DNA of 64,000 nt from Candidatus Limnocylindrales bacterium. GTDB taxonomy: Bacteria; Desulfobacterota; Binatia; UBA1149; CAITLU01. Positions 24,607-32,367 of the stretch are shown here, piece by piece. The notes beneath the pieces were generated by a model. That model had not been told where the DNA came from. It saw only the letters and a list, made by a program, of their open reading frames with translations, and did not search any database. The stretch spans positions 813,206 through 877,205 of the forward strand of contig DASPNR010000042.1 in NCBI GenBank assembly GCA_035626395.1, in the 5' to 3' direction. The position numbers and the translations under genes were made by a program. The number at the start of each line of letters is the position of its first letter. Within the stretch, counting starts at the first letter, position 1.

Positions 24607-27018
24607 CTATTGCGCGTAGCCCAATGCCCGCAGTCGTTCCATGTGGGCCGGGGCCGAGGGGATGGCGGGCGCGCTGGCTCGAGTCATCTTTTGCCAGGCT
24701 TCGATGTTGATCGTCTGGAGGGTCTTCAGGAGGCTGCCTGTTCGCATCTGCAGCAGCCGCTGCGTGACGGGGTCCGTGCCGATCTCGGTACCGTAGCTTT
24801 CCGCCGTATCGAAGAAGCGCACCGGCGGGCGGGGCAGCTCCTCGGCCCCGGCGATCGTCTTGGCAGTGAACCAGGCCTGGTCGGAGAGGCACGCGAGCAT
24901 GATCTGCAGGCCGCCCGTGAAGACCGAGCCGCAATCGCGCGCGCTGCGGCCGCCGCGCTCGAGCTCGGGCTCTTCGCTGACGAAGACTCGCGCAGTGCGT
25001 CCCGACTTCAGCGACAGCAGCGAGGCGCCGTGCATGGCAAGCGCCGAGGCGTCGATGCCGGTGAGCTCGAGCAGCGTCGGCATCACGTCCAGGAGGGGCA
25101 CGGGAGTCTGCACCCGCCGGTGCGACTGAACGCCGGGGCCGGACAGCAGCAGCGGCACGCGCGTCACTTCGAGATGCCCCGGCGGGTGATGGCGCCACAT
25201 GCCGCCGTGCTCGCCGAGATACTCGCCGTGATCGGCGAGCACCGCCAGGATCGAGGTGTCCAGGTGTCCGTGGTGCTCCATCCACGCGACGAAAGAAGCG
25301 AGCGCGGCATCGGTGCCCGCGACTTCGGCGTCGTAGAGCGATCGGCGCACCGAGGCCGTCGGGCGCTCCAGCCATGGCGGATCGATGAAGCGGTCGATCT
25401 CGAGCAGGAGCTCGCCCTCGGCCTGCGGCAGCTCCGGCCGAAGCTCGGGATCGAACGGGCCGTGAGGGTCGAGCACATGCACGTAGGCGAAGTACGGCCG
25501 CCGCTGCTGCGCCTCGATCCATTGACGGGCCAGCTCGAGCACTGCGTGCGCAGACGTCCCGGCCTGCTCTTCGTCGACGAGCACGTCGAAGCCCTGGTGC
25601 AGCCCGGCATAGGCGCCGGCATTGCCGTTCTGGATGAAGGACGCGGTCTGGTACCCGCACGCCCGCAGCACCTCGGCCAGTGTCACGTATTCGTCGCGCA
25701 GAAAGTCGGAGAAGTCCCAGGTACCGGTGGCACTGGGGAGCAGCGAGGTCATCAGCGAGGGCACGCTGGACCTGGTCTGCGGCGCCTGCGCAAAGGCGCG
25801 CTCGAACACGACTCCGCGCGCGGCGATGCGATCGTGGCCCGGTGAGGCGACCGGCCCGCCGTACAGCGCCAGACGGTCCGGGCGCAGCGCATCTTCCACG
25901 ATCATGACGACGGAAGGCGGCGCCTGGCCGTCCTCGCCGTCGCTGCGAATGACCGGCGAGCTCCACAATGCGATCGAATCGGCCTCGGTGCGCGCGCTCA
26001 GCTGCACGCTGACGCTCCTTCCCGCCCATCGCGACAGGTCCACGCGCACGTCATCCCAGCCGACGCCGCTGTCGATCTGCTTGAGCAGATCGTAGCTCCT
26101 GTCGCCTTCGAGCAGCGTCATGGCGAACTCGGTGCTGCCGTCGGTGCCGAGCACGCCGAGGCCCGCCTCGAACACCGGTGCCTGCGCCGGCAGGACGATG
26201 TCGTATCGCAACGTGTGCGCGGGTACCTGGAAGAGCGCGCGCCGCAGCTCGCCGCCGAGCTTCTCGTAGGTGACGCCATAGCCGGAGGAGGGATAGCGAT
26301 GCTTCCACGAATGCACGCGGACGCGACGCAGATACACCGGCGTGGTTCCATCGGCTCGCGCCGACACGAAAAGCCGCCGCACGACGGCGCCGGCTTCCAG
26401 CCCTCGCTCCAGGGCCTTGGCTGCGTCGATCGAATAGGTGTGAAAGCGGCCGTCGGCGATCAGGTCGATGCGCGACTTGTCACGAACCAGTCGCATCGCG
26501 TCCTCTTCATCGCTCCATCCCACCAGAAGATGCGCGGGCGCAGCCGTGCTTGCCTCGATTTCGATCGTACCGATCTGTTCCTTGGGAATGGCCAACGCGG
26601 CGGCGGTTCGCAGCTGTCCTGCATGCAACGCCAGCGCGCCCTGGGCGGCCTGAAACCGCGCATCCTCGTCGACGGGTTCGAAGCCGGCGGCTCCACGCGA
26701 GAAGTCGGCTTCGAACAGCGTCATGGCGGCGCTGGCGTTGACGGAGGCCTCACCGGCCGCCGCGGCGCTCGGTGGCGTCTCGTCCAGGCGCAGCACGCGC
26801 ATGTAGGGACAGGAGCGGCGCACCGCCGCGAGCGCCTCCTGCTGATAGGCGGGGCCGGCGCGATCACGGAAGCGCTCGGCAGCGTCGATGAGCGTGCCGC
26901 GGCCTCGTTCGATGTCGAACAGCCCCACCGTGCGCCCTCGGACGGCCACGACGGCGACGATGATGGCCACGGTCAGGCAGAGAATGATCGTCGCGATTCT
27001 GGCGGCGGAGGTGGCCAC
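24607..27018 (-). CDS. Membrane-anchored sulfatase-superfamily protein
   Basis: 803 residues. An N-terminal helix (AARIATIILCLTVAIIVAVVAV) anchors it. A roughly 350-residue beta-rich domain without a recognised family precedes a sulfatase-type alkaline-phosphatase fold: VVMIVEDALRPDRLALYGG (metal Asp), TRSSVPSLMTSLLPSATG where the formylglycine site should be, VHVLDPHGPFD, VLADHGEYLGEHGG and the closing RLRALGYAQ. The usual C-x-P-S-R core is S-V-P-S-L, so Ser replaces Cys and the following Arg is absent. This suggests either a phosphodiesterase or phosphoethanolamine-transferase-like activity, a Ser-type sulfatase, or loss of activity. The start at 27018 fits the helix. Confidence 0.85.
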   Translation of the reverse strand: MATSAARIATIILCLTVAIIVAVVAVRGRTVGLFDIERGRGTLIDAAERFRDRAGPAYQQEALAAVRRSCPYMRVLRLDETPPSAAAAGEASVNASAAMTLFEADFSRGAAGFEPVDEDARFQAAQGALALHAGQLRTAAALAIPKEQIGTIEIEASTAAPAHLLVGWSDEEDAMRLVRDKSRIDLIADGRFHTYSIDAAKALERGLEAGAVVRRLFVSARADGTTPVYLRRVRVHSWKHRYPSSGYGVTYEKLGGELRRALFQVPAHTLRYDIVLPAQAPVFEAGLGVLGTDGSTEFAMTLLEGDRSYDLLKQIDSGVGWDDVRVDLSRWAGRSVSVQLSARTEADSIALWSSPVIRSDGEDGQAPPSVVMIVEDALRPDRLALYGGPVASPGHDRIAARGVVFERAFAQAPQTRSSVPSLMTSLLPSATGTWDFSDFLRDEYVTLAEVLRACGYQTASFIQNGNAGAYAGLHQGFDVLVDEEQAGTSAHAVLELARQWIEAQQRRPYFAYVHVLDPHGPFDPELRPELPQAEGELLLEIDRFIDPPWLERPTASVRRSLYDAEVAGTDAALASFVAWMEHHGHLDTSILAVLADHGEYLGEHGGMWRHHPPGHLEVTRVPLLLSGPGVQSHRRVQTPVPLLDVMPTLLELTGIDASALAMHGASLLSLKSGRTARVFVSEEPELERGGRSARDCGSVFTGGLQIMLACLSDQAWFTAKTIAGAEELPRPPVRFFDTAESYGTEIGTDPVTQRLLQMRTGSLLKTLQTINIEAWQKMTRASAPAIPSAPAHMERLRALGYAQ

Positions 27019-27082
27019 GGGGGAGGGCCGGCATTACCAAAAGGGCTGTGGCGGAGAAACCGGCGGCGTTGGCAGGAGGCGA

Positions 27083-27119
27083 GGCGAGGCGCGGCGGCGG
27101 CGCGCTGCCGCGCCTCGCC
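27083..27119 (-). terminator. Long GC hairpin after dodecin gene
   Basis: GGCGAGGCGCGGC (27083-27095) pairs perfectly with GCCGCGCCTCGCC (27107-27119), 6 bp past the dodecin stop on the minus strand. There is no T-run, so intrinsic termination is uncertain, but the position fits a 3'-end structure. Confidence 0.5.
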
Positions 27120-27125
27120 CTCGCA

Positions 27126-27335
27126 TCAATCCTCGTATTTGAAGGAGACGCGCACCTTGGCGCGATACTGCGCGACCTTGCCATCCTCGATGGTCATGTC
27201 GAGCTCACGCACTTCGGCCACGCGCAGATCGCGCAAGGTCTTGGAAGCCTTGGTAATTGCTGCGGCCGCGGCCTGTTCCCACGAATCCGTGCTGGTGCCC
27301 ACGAGTTCGATGATCTTGTAGACGCTTTCACTCAT
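27126..27335 (-). CDS. Dodecin-family protein
   Basis: 69 residues, the full family length, with AAGGAG before the ATG at 27335. MSESVYKIIELVGTSTDSWE and MTIEDGKVAQYRAKVRVSFK are diagnostic. Dodecins form hollow 12-mers that store flavins. In flavin-binding members a Trp in the segment N-L-D-W-F-E-V stacks on the isoalloxazine; here the equivalent segment is D-L-R-V-A-E-V, so the stacking Trp is Val39. This belongs to the common sub-group that probably does not bind flavin in the classical way. A separate promoter candidate and a 3' hairpin suggest a monocistronic unit. Confidence 0.93.
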   Translation of the reverse strand: MSESVYKIIELVGTSTDSWEQAAAAAITKASKTLRDLRVAEVRELDMTIEDGKVAQYRAKVRVSFKYED

Positions 27336-27408
27336 GCCTGAGCTCCTTGTCGTTTTCGGTGCGGTAGAGCCCCGCCACTGCACGCGCGGCGGCAGTGCGA
27401 GCGTGGCG

Positions 27409-27438
27409 ATGCTAGTACGCCGCAGGCCGCGCTGACAA
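27409..27438 (-). promoter_or_regulatory. Predicted promoter of the dodecin gene
   Basis: Minus-strand TTGTCA (27438-27433), 18-nt spacer, TAGCAT (27414-27409), giving a leader of about 65-70 nt before the ATG at 27335. Confidence 0.5.
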
Positions 27439-27581
27439 TGACTGCGACCCTGGGTGCCGCGCGTTCTCCCCGATGGGGCGGGGCCGGCGGCGGTGTGGGA
27501 GCGAGAAATGTCCATGCGGTTCGGAATCAGGCCAAATACCGGTTGCTGGCCTCGAACAGGCCATTGCATGATGCAGGACCG

Positions 27582-28238
27582 ATGAGAGCCTTTCCCGGAC
27601 TCGCAGAATCCCCTTCCGACGACGAGCTCTACTCCCTGGCCGGATTCCTGGCGCAGCGCCCGTGCTCACGGCGCGCCATGAGCCTGGAGGAAGTGCACGG
27701 GTTCCTGACCGCTCTGCACTGTGTGCCGGGGCCGCTTCCGCCTCTGGTGTGGCTGCCGGTGATTTTCGGCGGCGACGTCGAGCGAGCTTCGGGCGCCACC
27801 GGTGCACACATGATCGGTGTGGTGATGCGTCTGAGCAACGAGATCGCGCGCTCTCTCTTCGACAGCAGCAACCAGGAAGCGTTCGAGCCCTTGATCGCCT
27901 TTCCCGGCACCTGCGAGCGCGTCTCGGCCGCCGGCTGGTGCGACGGCTATCTGACCGGGCTCGACGTCAAAGCCCGCGCGTGGATCGAGCACATCGAAGA
28001 AGACGGCGAGATGCGACGCGTCCTTTGTCCCATCATCGCCCTGTCTTCACGCTTCCAGAACGTGCTCGACTGCATCGAGGACGACGAAGCCGACGAGGAC
28101 GAGGACGGCGCGGGTGACGACGAGGAGCTGGAGGCGATGCTGCCGACGGCGGTCCTCGCCGCCTACACCTACTGGCGGATCTCCGACGTCGTCGTCGAGG
28201 ACGATCTCCAGGCCGAGAGCGCAACCGCGGCCAGCTGA
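27582..28238 (+). CDS. UPF0149 (YecA/YgfB) family protein
   Basis: 218 residues from the ATG at 27582 (AGGA upstream). Matches the UPF0149 family: DELYSLAGFLAQRP near the start, then MSLEEVHGFLTALHCVPGPLPP, WCDGYLTGLD in the middle, and an acidic linker DDEADEDEDGAGDDEELE before a C-terminal helix. YecA-type members sometimes end in a zinc SEC-C motif; none is present here. Cytoplasmic; function not established. The 3' end overlaps the convergent ABC permease gene by 70 bp. Confidence 0.85.
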   Translation: MRAFPGLAESPSDDELYSLAGFLAQRPCSRRAMSLEEVHGFLTALHCVPGPLPPLVWLPVIFGGDVERASGATGAHMIGVVMRLSNEIARSLFDSSNQEAFEPLIAFPGTCERVSAAGWCDGYLTGLDVKARAWIEHIEEDGEMRRVLCPIIALSSRFQNVLDCIEDDEADEDEDGAGDDEELEAMLPTAVLAAYTYWRISDVVVEDDLQAESATAAS

Positions 28239-29821
28239 GCCGCGATCACCACCGCCGCCGTTTGCGACAGCGGCATCCACGCCACCGTCACCATCCACGC
28301 AAGATGCGCAAGCGCCGCTGCGCCCGCGCCGTGGCGCCGTGCAATCAGTCCGAGCGCCAGCGACGCCGGCAGCGCCGACAACGGATCGAACGGAGAGACG
28401 GCGATGGCCCACAGCAGCGTGGCGAGCAGCCATCCCGACCGCGGCGCGAGAACGAAACGATACAGCCAGGTCTGACCTAGGATCGCCACGAGCGCGGACA
28501 TCGGAGCCGCGGTGAAGTCGGGCACGGCAGCCGACAGCAGCCGCTCGGCAAGCGGCTGCGCCCACGCGGGCGGCGCGGCGATGCGCATCACGAGCGGCCC
28601 CGCCATCCCGAGCAGCACGCCCACGGCGAGCGCCACGAACGCTCCTCGCGCATCGATGCGCGACCACGGCAGGCGGCCTTCGCGCGCACAGGCGAGCAGA
28701 GCGCAGCCGAGCAGCGCGGCGCCGCCTGCCAGATGCGAGGTCGCCAGAGGCGCGGTCGCCTGAGGGTTTCCGGCGAGGATCCAGACGGCCGGTCCTGCCA
28801 CTGCAAGCCACCACAGGATCGTCGCGACGCTGGCAAGACCGATGGCGCCGTGTCGGCGCACGCTGCCGGCGGCGTCGAAGCGGTCGAGATCGGCGCCGGT
28901 GCGCACGAGCAGCCACGAAGTGAACAGCGCGGTGCCGGCTCCGGCCGCCATCACGTCCACGCCGCGGTCGAGCATGTCGGCCGCCACCAGCAGCGGCCCG
29001 CCGAGCGGCACGAGCGCCGACAACGCCGGCGAGATGGAGTGGAACGACCACGCCAGCCCCGCCATCACGCTGGCCGCCGCCGGCAGCACGCGCATCGGCG
29101 CCGCAGCGCCGCCGACGACATCATCGACCAGGCGCACCAGCCACATGCCGAGAGCCACGGCGCAACCGATGAACATGGGCAGACCCAGCAGCCACAGTCC
29201 GGCTTGCTGCACGCCGCTGAAGATGGAGGTCGCTGCGGCCACAAGCGCGGTCAACGTCGCCCATGCGGTCCACGTCAGCCATTTGCCGCCGATCAGCTCG
29301 GCGCGCGAGATTCCCGCCGACAGGAGAACCTCGAGCGTGCGCCGCGCGCGCTCGCCGGGCAACGCTTCGGCCAGCGGCCCCGTGAGCAGGGAGATTGCGA
29401 CGATCGCGATCAGGATGGACCTGCCGGGCAGGCGCACCGGCGGCCGATAGCGCCGCACCTCGACGCGGCTGTCGCCGGGCAGGGTTTCCAGCACCGCGCG
29501 CAGGTCGTCGGGAACGTCGGGCGCGCGCACGCGCACGGGCGCTTCGGCGACGATCTCGGCCTCGCCGAGCGGCGAGAGCTCGAGCCTTCCCTGCAGCGCA
29601 GCCGGCACCATTCCGCGAACGGCGATGGGCTTGCTCGACACGGGCGCGGCCGGAGCGTGGCGGCGGCCGGCGGTGCCGACGTTGGACAGCGGGCTCGGGA
29701 TAAGGCCCGCCGGCAGCAGCAGCGCGAGCGCGAGCAGCAGAAAGCGCCGCCCCTGCTTGCCCGCGTTGTGGCTGCGCAGCTCGTAGCGGGCCACCGCCAG
29801 CAGGCGTGCCGGTCGTATCAT
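28169..29821 (-). CDS. ABC exporter permease fused to a degenerate CPBP-type domain
   Basis: 550 residues. The start at 29821 follows GAGGACG and lies 10 bp after the upstream permease stop. The N-terminal half is NatB-like ABC-2 permease: one N-terminal helix, a long extracytoplasmic loop, then IAIVAISLLTGPLAEALPGERARRTLEVLLSAGISR, the hallmark cytoplasmic loop. The C-terminal roughly 200 residues have the helix pattern of CPBP (CAAX/Abi) intramembrane proteases: GQTWLYRFVLA where EExxYRG is expected, LLWAIAVSPFDPLSALPASLALGLIARR, and a final AHLAWM with the His retained. The two catalytic Glu are Q and T, so protease activity is doubtful. Permease/CPBP fusions are a known architecture. Confidence 0.82.
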   Translation of the reverse strand: MIRPARLLAVARYELRSHNAGKQGRRFLLLALALLLPAGLIPSPLSNVGTAGRRHAPAAPVSSKPIAVRGMVPAALQGRLELSPLGEAEIVAEAPVRVRAPDVPDDLRAVLETLPGDSRVEVRRYRPPVRLPGRSILIAIVAISLLTGPLAEALPGERARRTLEVLLSAGISRAELIGGKWLTWTAWATLTALVAAATSIFSGVQQAGLWLLGLPMFIGCAVALGMWLVRLVDDVVGGAAAPMRVLPAAASVMAGLAWSFHSISPALSALVPLGGPLLVAADMLDRGVDVMAAGAGTALFTSWLLVRTGADLDRFDAAGSVRRHGAIGLASVATILWWLAVAGPAVWILAGNPQATAPLATSHLAGGAALLGCALLACAREGRLPWSRIDARGAFVALAVGVLLGMAGPLVMRIAAPPAWAQPLAERLLSAAVPDFTAAPMSALVAILGQTWLYRFVLAPRSGWLLATLLWAIAVSPFDPLSALPASLALGLIARRHGAGAAALAHLAWMVTVAWMPLSQTAAVVIAAQLAAVALSAWRSSSTTTSEIRQ

Positions 29822-29831
29822 CGCGGCGTCC

Positions 29832-30779
29832 TCACACACACTCGCGATTGCGGAAATCGGCCGTCACCAGCAGCACCGCCGCCGCGGCGCCGGCGGCAAC
29901 GAGATAGGAAGGCACCGCGCCATGCATGAACGAGCCCAGGGAGAGCAGGGGAAGGAAACGGCCGATGCCAGGTTGCCACCAGCCGACCGCCATCAACGCC
30001 ATCGTCGCGGTCAGCGCGCGGGAGAGCGGTCCGGAAAACCCTTTCTCGGCCGATCCGCGTGCCATCATCGCAAAGCCGATGGCGCCGCCTGCCACCGCCG
30101 CGCTGGTTCCCACGACCAGCCAGCGCGTCAGATGATCGATGGCCATGAGCGAGTCGACGACGAGGAGGCTTACGATGAGGGCCGGGCTGAGCACTGCCGT
30201 CAGTGCGAGCACGCGCGCGCACGCATGCATCCAGACCGGAACGGGCAGCGCCAGCTCGGCTTCGAGCGCACCGTTGGAACGGTCGCGATACAGCGCACCG
30301 GCGCCCATCACCACGCCGTACAGCGTGAACAGCAAGGCGATGATGCCGGCCAGCAATGCCGCCTGATTGCGAACGTCGCCCGGGCGCGCCTCCAGCGGCG
30401 GAATCTCGAGTCGCCAGCGATCGCCGGCGGCCTCGCGCAGCACCGATTCGGCGCGGTGCGTGGCACGCCCGCCCCAGGTCCTGCCGAGGACATAGATGTC
30501 GCCCTCGCGCCAGATCGCACGCGTGGCCTGCCCCGTCAGCAGCAGCGGCTCGGGATTCTCGACGACGAATACGCGAAAGCCGTCGGTCTGAAGGGGAGCG
30601 ACCAGCTCGGGTGTCGAGACGTAGACGTCGGGCGTCGTGCCCCAGGCCGCATAGGCGCCGGCGGTTCCGACCAGGGCCAGCGAGGCGAGCAGGCCCGGCC
30701 AGGCCATTGCACGCACGACCAGGCCTTCGCGCAGCAGCCGCAGCAGCACGGCCAGAGTCAGGAACGAGAGCGCGCGCAT
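29832..30779 (-). CDS. ABC-2 type exporter permease
   Basis: 315 residues, start ATG 30779, only 3 bp after the stop of the ATPase gene. An N-terminal helix (MAWPGLLASLALVGTAGAYAAW) is followed by a roughly 110-residue extracytoplasmic domain and five or six helices. The loop ALYRDRSNGALEAELALPVPVWMHACARVLAL is the characteristic ABC-2/NatB coupling segment. It pairs with the larger permease as a heterodimer and is powered by the ATPase at 30783-31517. Substrate unknown; NatAB relatives export Na+ or peptides. Confidence 0.87.
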   Translation of the reverse strand: MRALSFLTLAVLLRLLREGLVVRAMAWPGLLASLALVGTAGAYAAWGTTPDVYVSTPELVAPLQTDGFRVFVVENPEPLLLTGQATRAIWREGDIYVLGRTWGGRATHRAESVLREAAGDRWRLEIPPLEARPGDVRNQAALLAGIIALLFTLYGVVMGAGALYRDRSNGALEAELALPVPVWMHACARVLALTAVLSPALIVSLLVVDSLMAIDHLTRWLVVGTSAAVAGGAIGFAMMARGSAEKGFSGPLSRALTATMALMAVGWWQPGIGRFLPLLSLGSFMHGAVPSYLVAAGAAAAVLLVTADFRNRECV

Positions 30780-30782
30780 CGG

Positions 30783-31517
30783 CTAGGCGGCCGCTTCGCT
30801 GGTGAGAGCCATGAACGCATCGCCGAGCTCGCTCGTGCCGGTGCTGGCCAGCAGATCGGCCACCGATCCTTCGGCCACGATGCGGCCGCCCGCCATGACG
30901 CCGACGCGGGGACAGAGCGTCTCGACCTCGCCCATGATGTGAGAGGAGACCACGACGGCGCGGCCTTCGGCCGCAAGGCCGCGCACCAGTCCGAGCACTT
31001 CACGGCGTCCGCCGACATCCAGACCATCGGTCGGCTCATCGAGCAGCAGCAGCGGCGGGTCGTGCACGAGCGCGCGCGCGAGCACCACGCGCCGCTTCAT
31101 GCCGGTCGACAGCGCCGAGCAGTTGGTGTCGGCGTAGCGAGAGGCTCCCAGTTGATCGAGCAGTTCGCGGGCACGCGTGCGCGCGTCGGCAACGCCCTGG
31201 ATGTTTCCGAACAGTGCAACCGTTTCGGCGGCCGTCAGTCTTTCGGGCAGCCCCGCCTCGGCCGGCACGTACGCCAGGCGCGAACGCGCCTGAACCGGAT
31301 CGGTTCGGGCGTCGATCCCATCGATCTCGATGCGTCCTCGGTCGGGGCGCAGCAGCGTGGCCAGCATTCGCAGCGTCGTGGTCTTGCCGGCCCCGTTGGG
31401 ACCGAGCAGGCCGTAGATCTCACCGCGCCCCACACGCAGCGACACGCTGCGCACGGCATCGACATGGCCGCGCGCAGGATCGTCGAAGGCACGAGCCAGG
31501 TCCTCGGTCAGCAGCAT
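30783..31517 (-). CDS. ABC exporter ATPase (NatA-like)
   Basis: 244 residues from the ATG at 31517. Walker A GPNGAGKTT, Q-loop region LAYVPAEAGLPE, signature LSTGMKRRVVLARAL, Walker B PLLLLDEPTDGLDV and H-loop VVVSSHIM are all intact. The order ATPase, permease, permease with 3- and 10-bp gaps shows one operon. The signature L-S-T-G-M-K-R-R is typical of the NatA/drug-export class. Confidence 0.93.
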   Translation of the reverse strand: MLLTEDLARAFDDPARGHVDAVRSVSLRVGRGEIYGLLGPNGAGKTTTLRMLATLLRPDRGRIEIDGIDARTDPVQARSRLAYVPAEAGLPERLTAAETVALFGNIQGVADARTRARELLDQLGASRYADTNCSALSTGMKRRVVLARALVHDPPLLLLDEPTDGLDVGGRREVLGLVRGLAAEGRAVVVSSHIMGEVETLCPRVGVMAGGRIVAEGSVADLLASTGTSELGDAFMALTSEAAA

Positions 31518-31638
31518 CGCGGCAGTTTAGCGGTCGGCGCATCGGCATCCAACGCAGGCGAGCAAAAGAGTGCTCGGCCGCCGCAGCGTTGTCGCCTTCC
31601 GATACGGACGCTGCCAATATCGGCGGTCACGGTTTCCG

Positions 31639-32367
31639 ATGAGGCTTCCTTCTTACGACTCGGGCATGGCCGGTGTGCGTGCTCTGCTGGCGCGTCACCG
31701 CGTGCTCCTCGGCCTGCTGGCTTTGGACGCGATCACCAAAAGGATCGCTTTTTCCGTGCTGCCCTCGAACGAGACCGTGTCGGTCATGGGCGTGCCGGTG
31801 TTCCAACTCGCTCTCAATGAATGGGGCGTCATGGGCGGCGTCGAGGGCATCGGCTCGGTGACGAGCAACTCGGCCTACACGTTGATCCTGGCTGCGGGGC
31901 TGCTGGTGCAGGCGCTGGTGATCTGGTGGCTCGGCAGCGTGGAGCTGCAGTTCTGGCTGCGGCTGGTGGCGGGGCTGACGGTGTTCTTCGCGATCGCCAC
32001 CGCGGCCGAGTTTGCCGCCAAGCCGATGGCGGACGTCTCGGCCGATCCGGCGGTGGTCGTCACGTCCATTCGCGGCGCGGCGCTGGTGCTGAGCCTGGCG
32101 CTGTATGCCGTTTCGCGCGCGCCGCTGCCGCGGCTGGCGTTCACGCTGCTGGCCGGCGGCGCGCTGGCCAACGCGCTCTCGTACGCGTATCCGCCTTTCG
32201 AGGTCGTCGACTTCCTGCGCATTCCGCTGCCCGGTCGCGACGACGTCTACGGCGTCGTCAACCTGGCCGACGTGTACGTGCTGGCGTTCGTCGTGGTGGC
32301 TATGGCCTGGCCGCTGCTGTCGCTCCTGCAGTGGATGCGGCAGCGACGGGTGCCGAGCGTGGCTTGA
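31639..32367 (+). CDS. LspA-like (signal peptidase II fold) membrane protein lacking one catalytic Asp
   Basis: 242 residues, versus about 165 for LspA. Motifs in order: LLALDAITKRIA (LspA D-x-x-T/S-K), ETVSVMGVPVFQLALNEWGVMGG (N-x-G region), LLAGGALANALSYAYPPFEVVDFLRI aligned with GGALGNLFDRL..VVDMIDF, and VYGVVNLADVYVLAFVV aligned with FNLADTAI. The second catalytic Asp (N-L-A-D) is present. The first, in G-N-x-x-D-R, is replaced by Ser (A-N-A-L-S-Y) and the Arg by Tyr. There is an extra stretch of about 60 residues between helices 2 and 3. Probably not a working prolipoprotein peptidase. Start ATG 31639; an ATG at 31666 is possible. The 3' end overlaps the TPR gene by 68 bp. Confidence 0.75.
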   Translation: MRLPSYDSGMAGVRALLARHRVLLGLLALDAITKRIAFSVLPSNETVSVMGVPVFQLALNEWGVMGGVEGIGSVTSNSAYTLILAAGLLVQALVIWWLGSVELQFWLRLVAGLTVFFAIATAAEFAAKPMADVSADPAVVVTSIRGAALVLSLALYAVSRAPLPRLAFTLLAGGALANALSYAYPPFEVVDFLRIPLPGRDDVYGVVNLADVYVLAFVVVAMAWPLLSLLQWMRQRRVPSVA

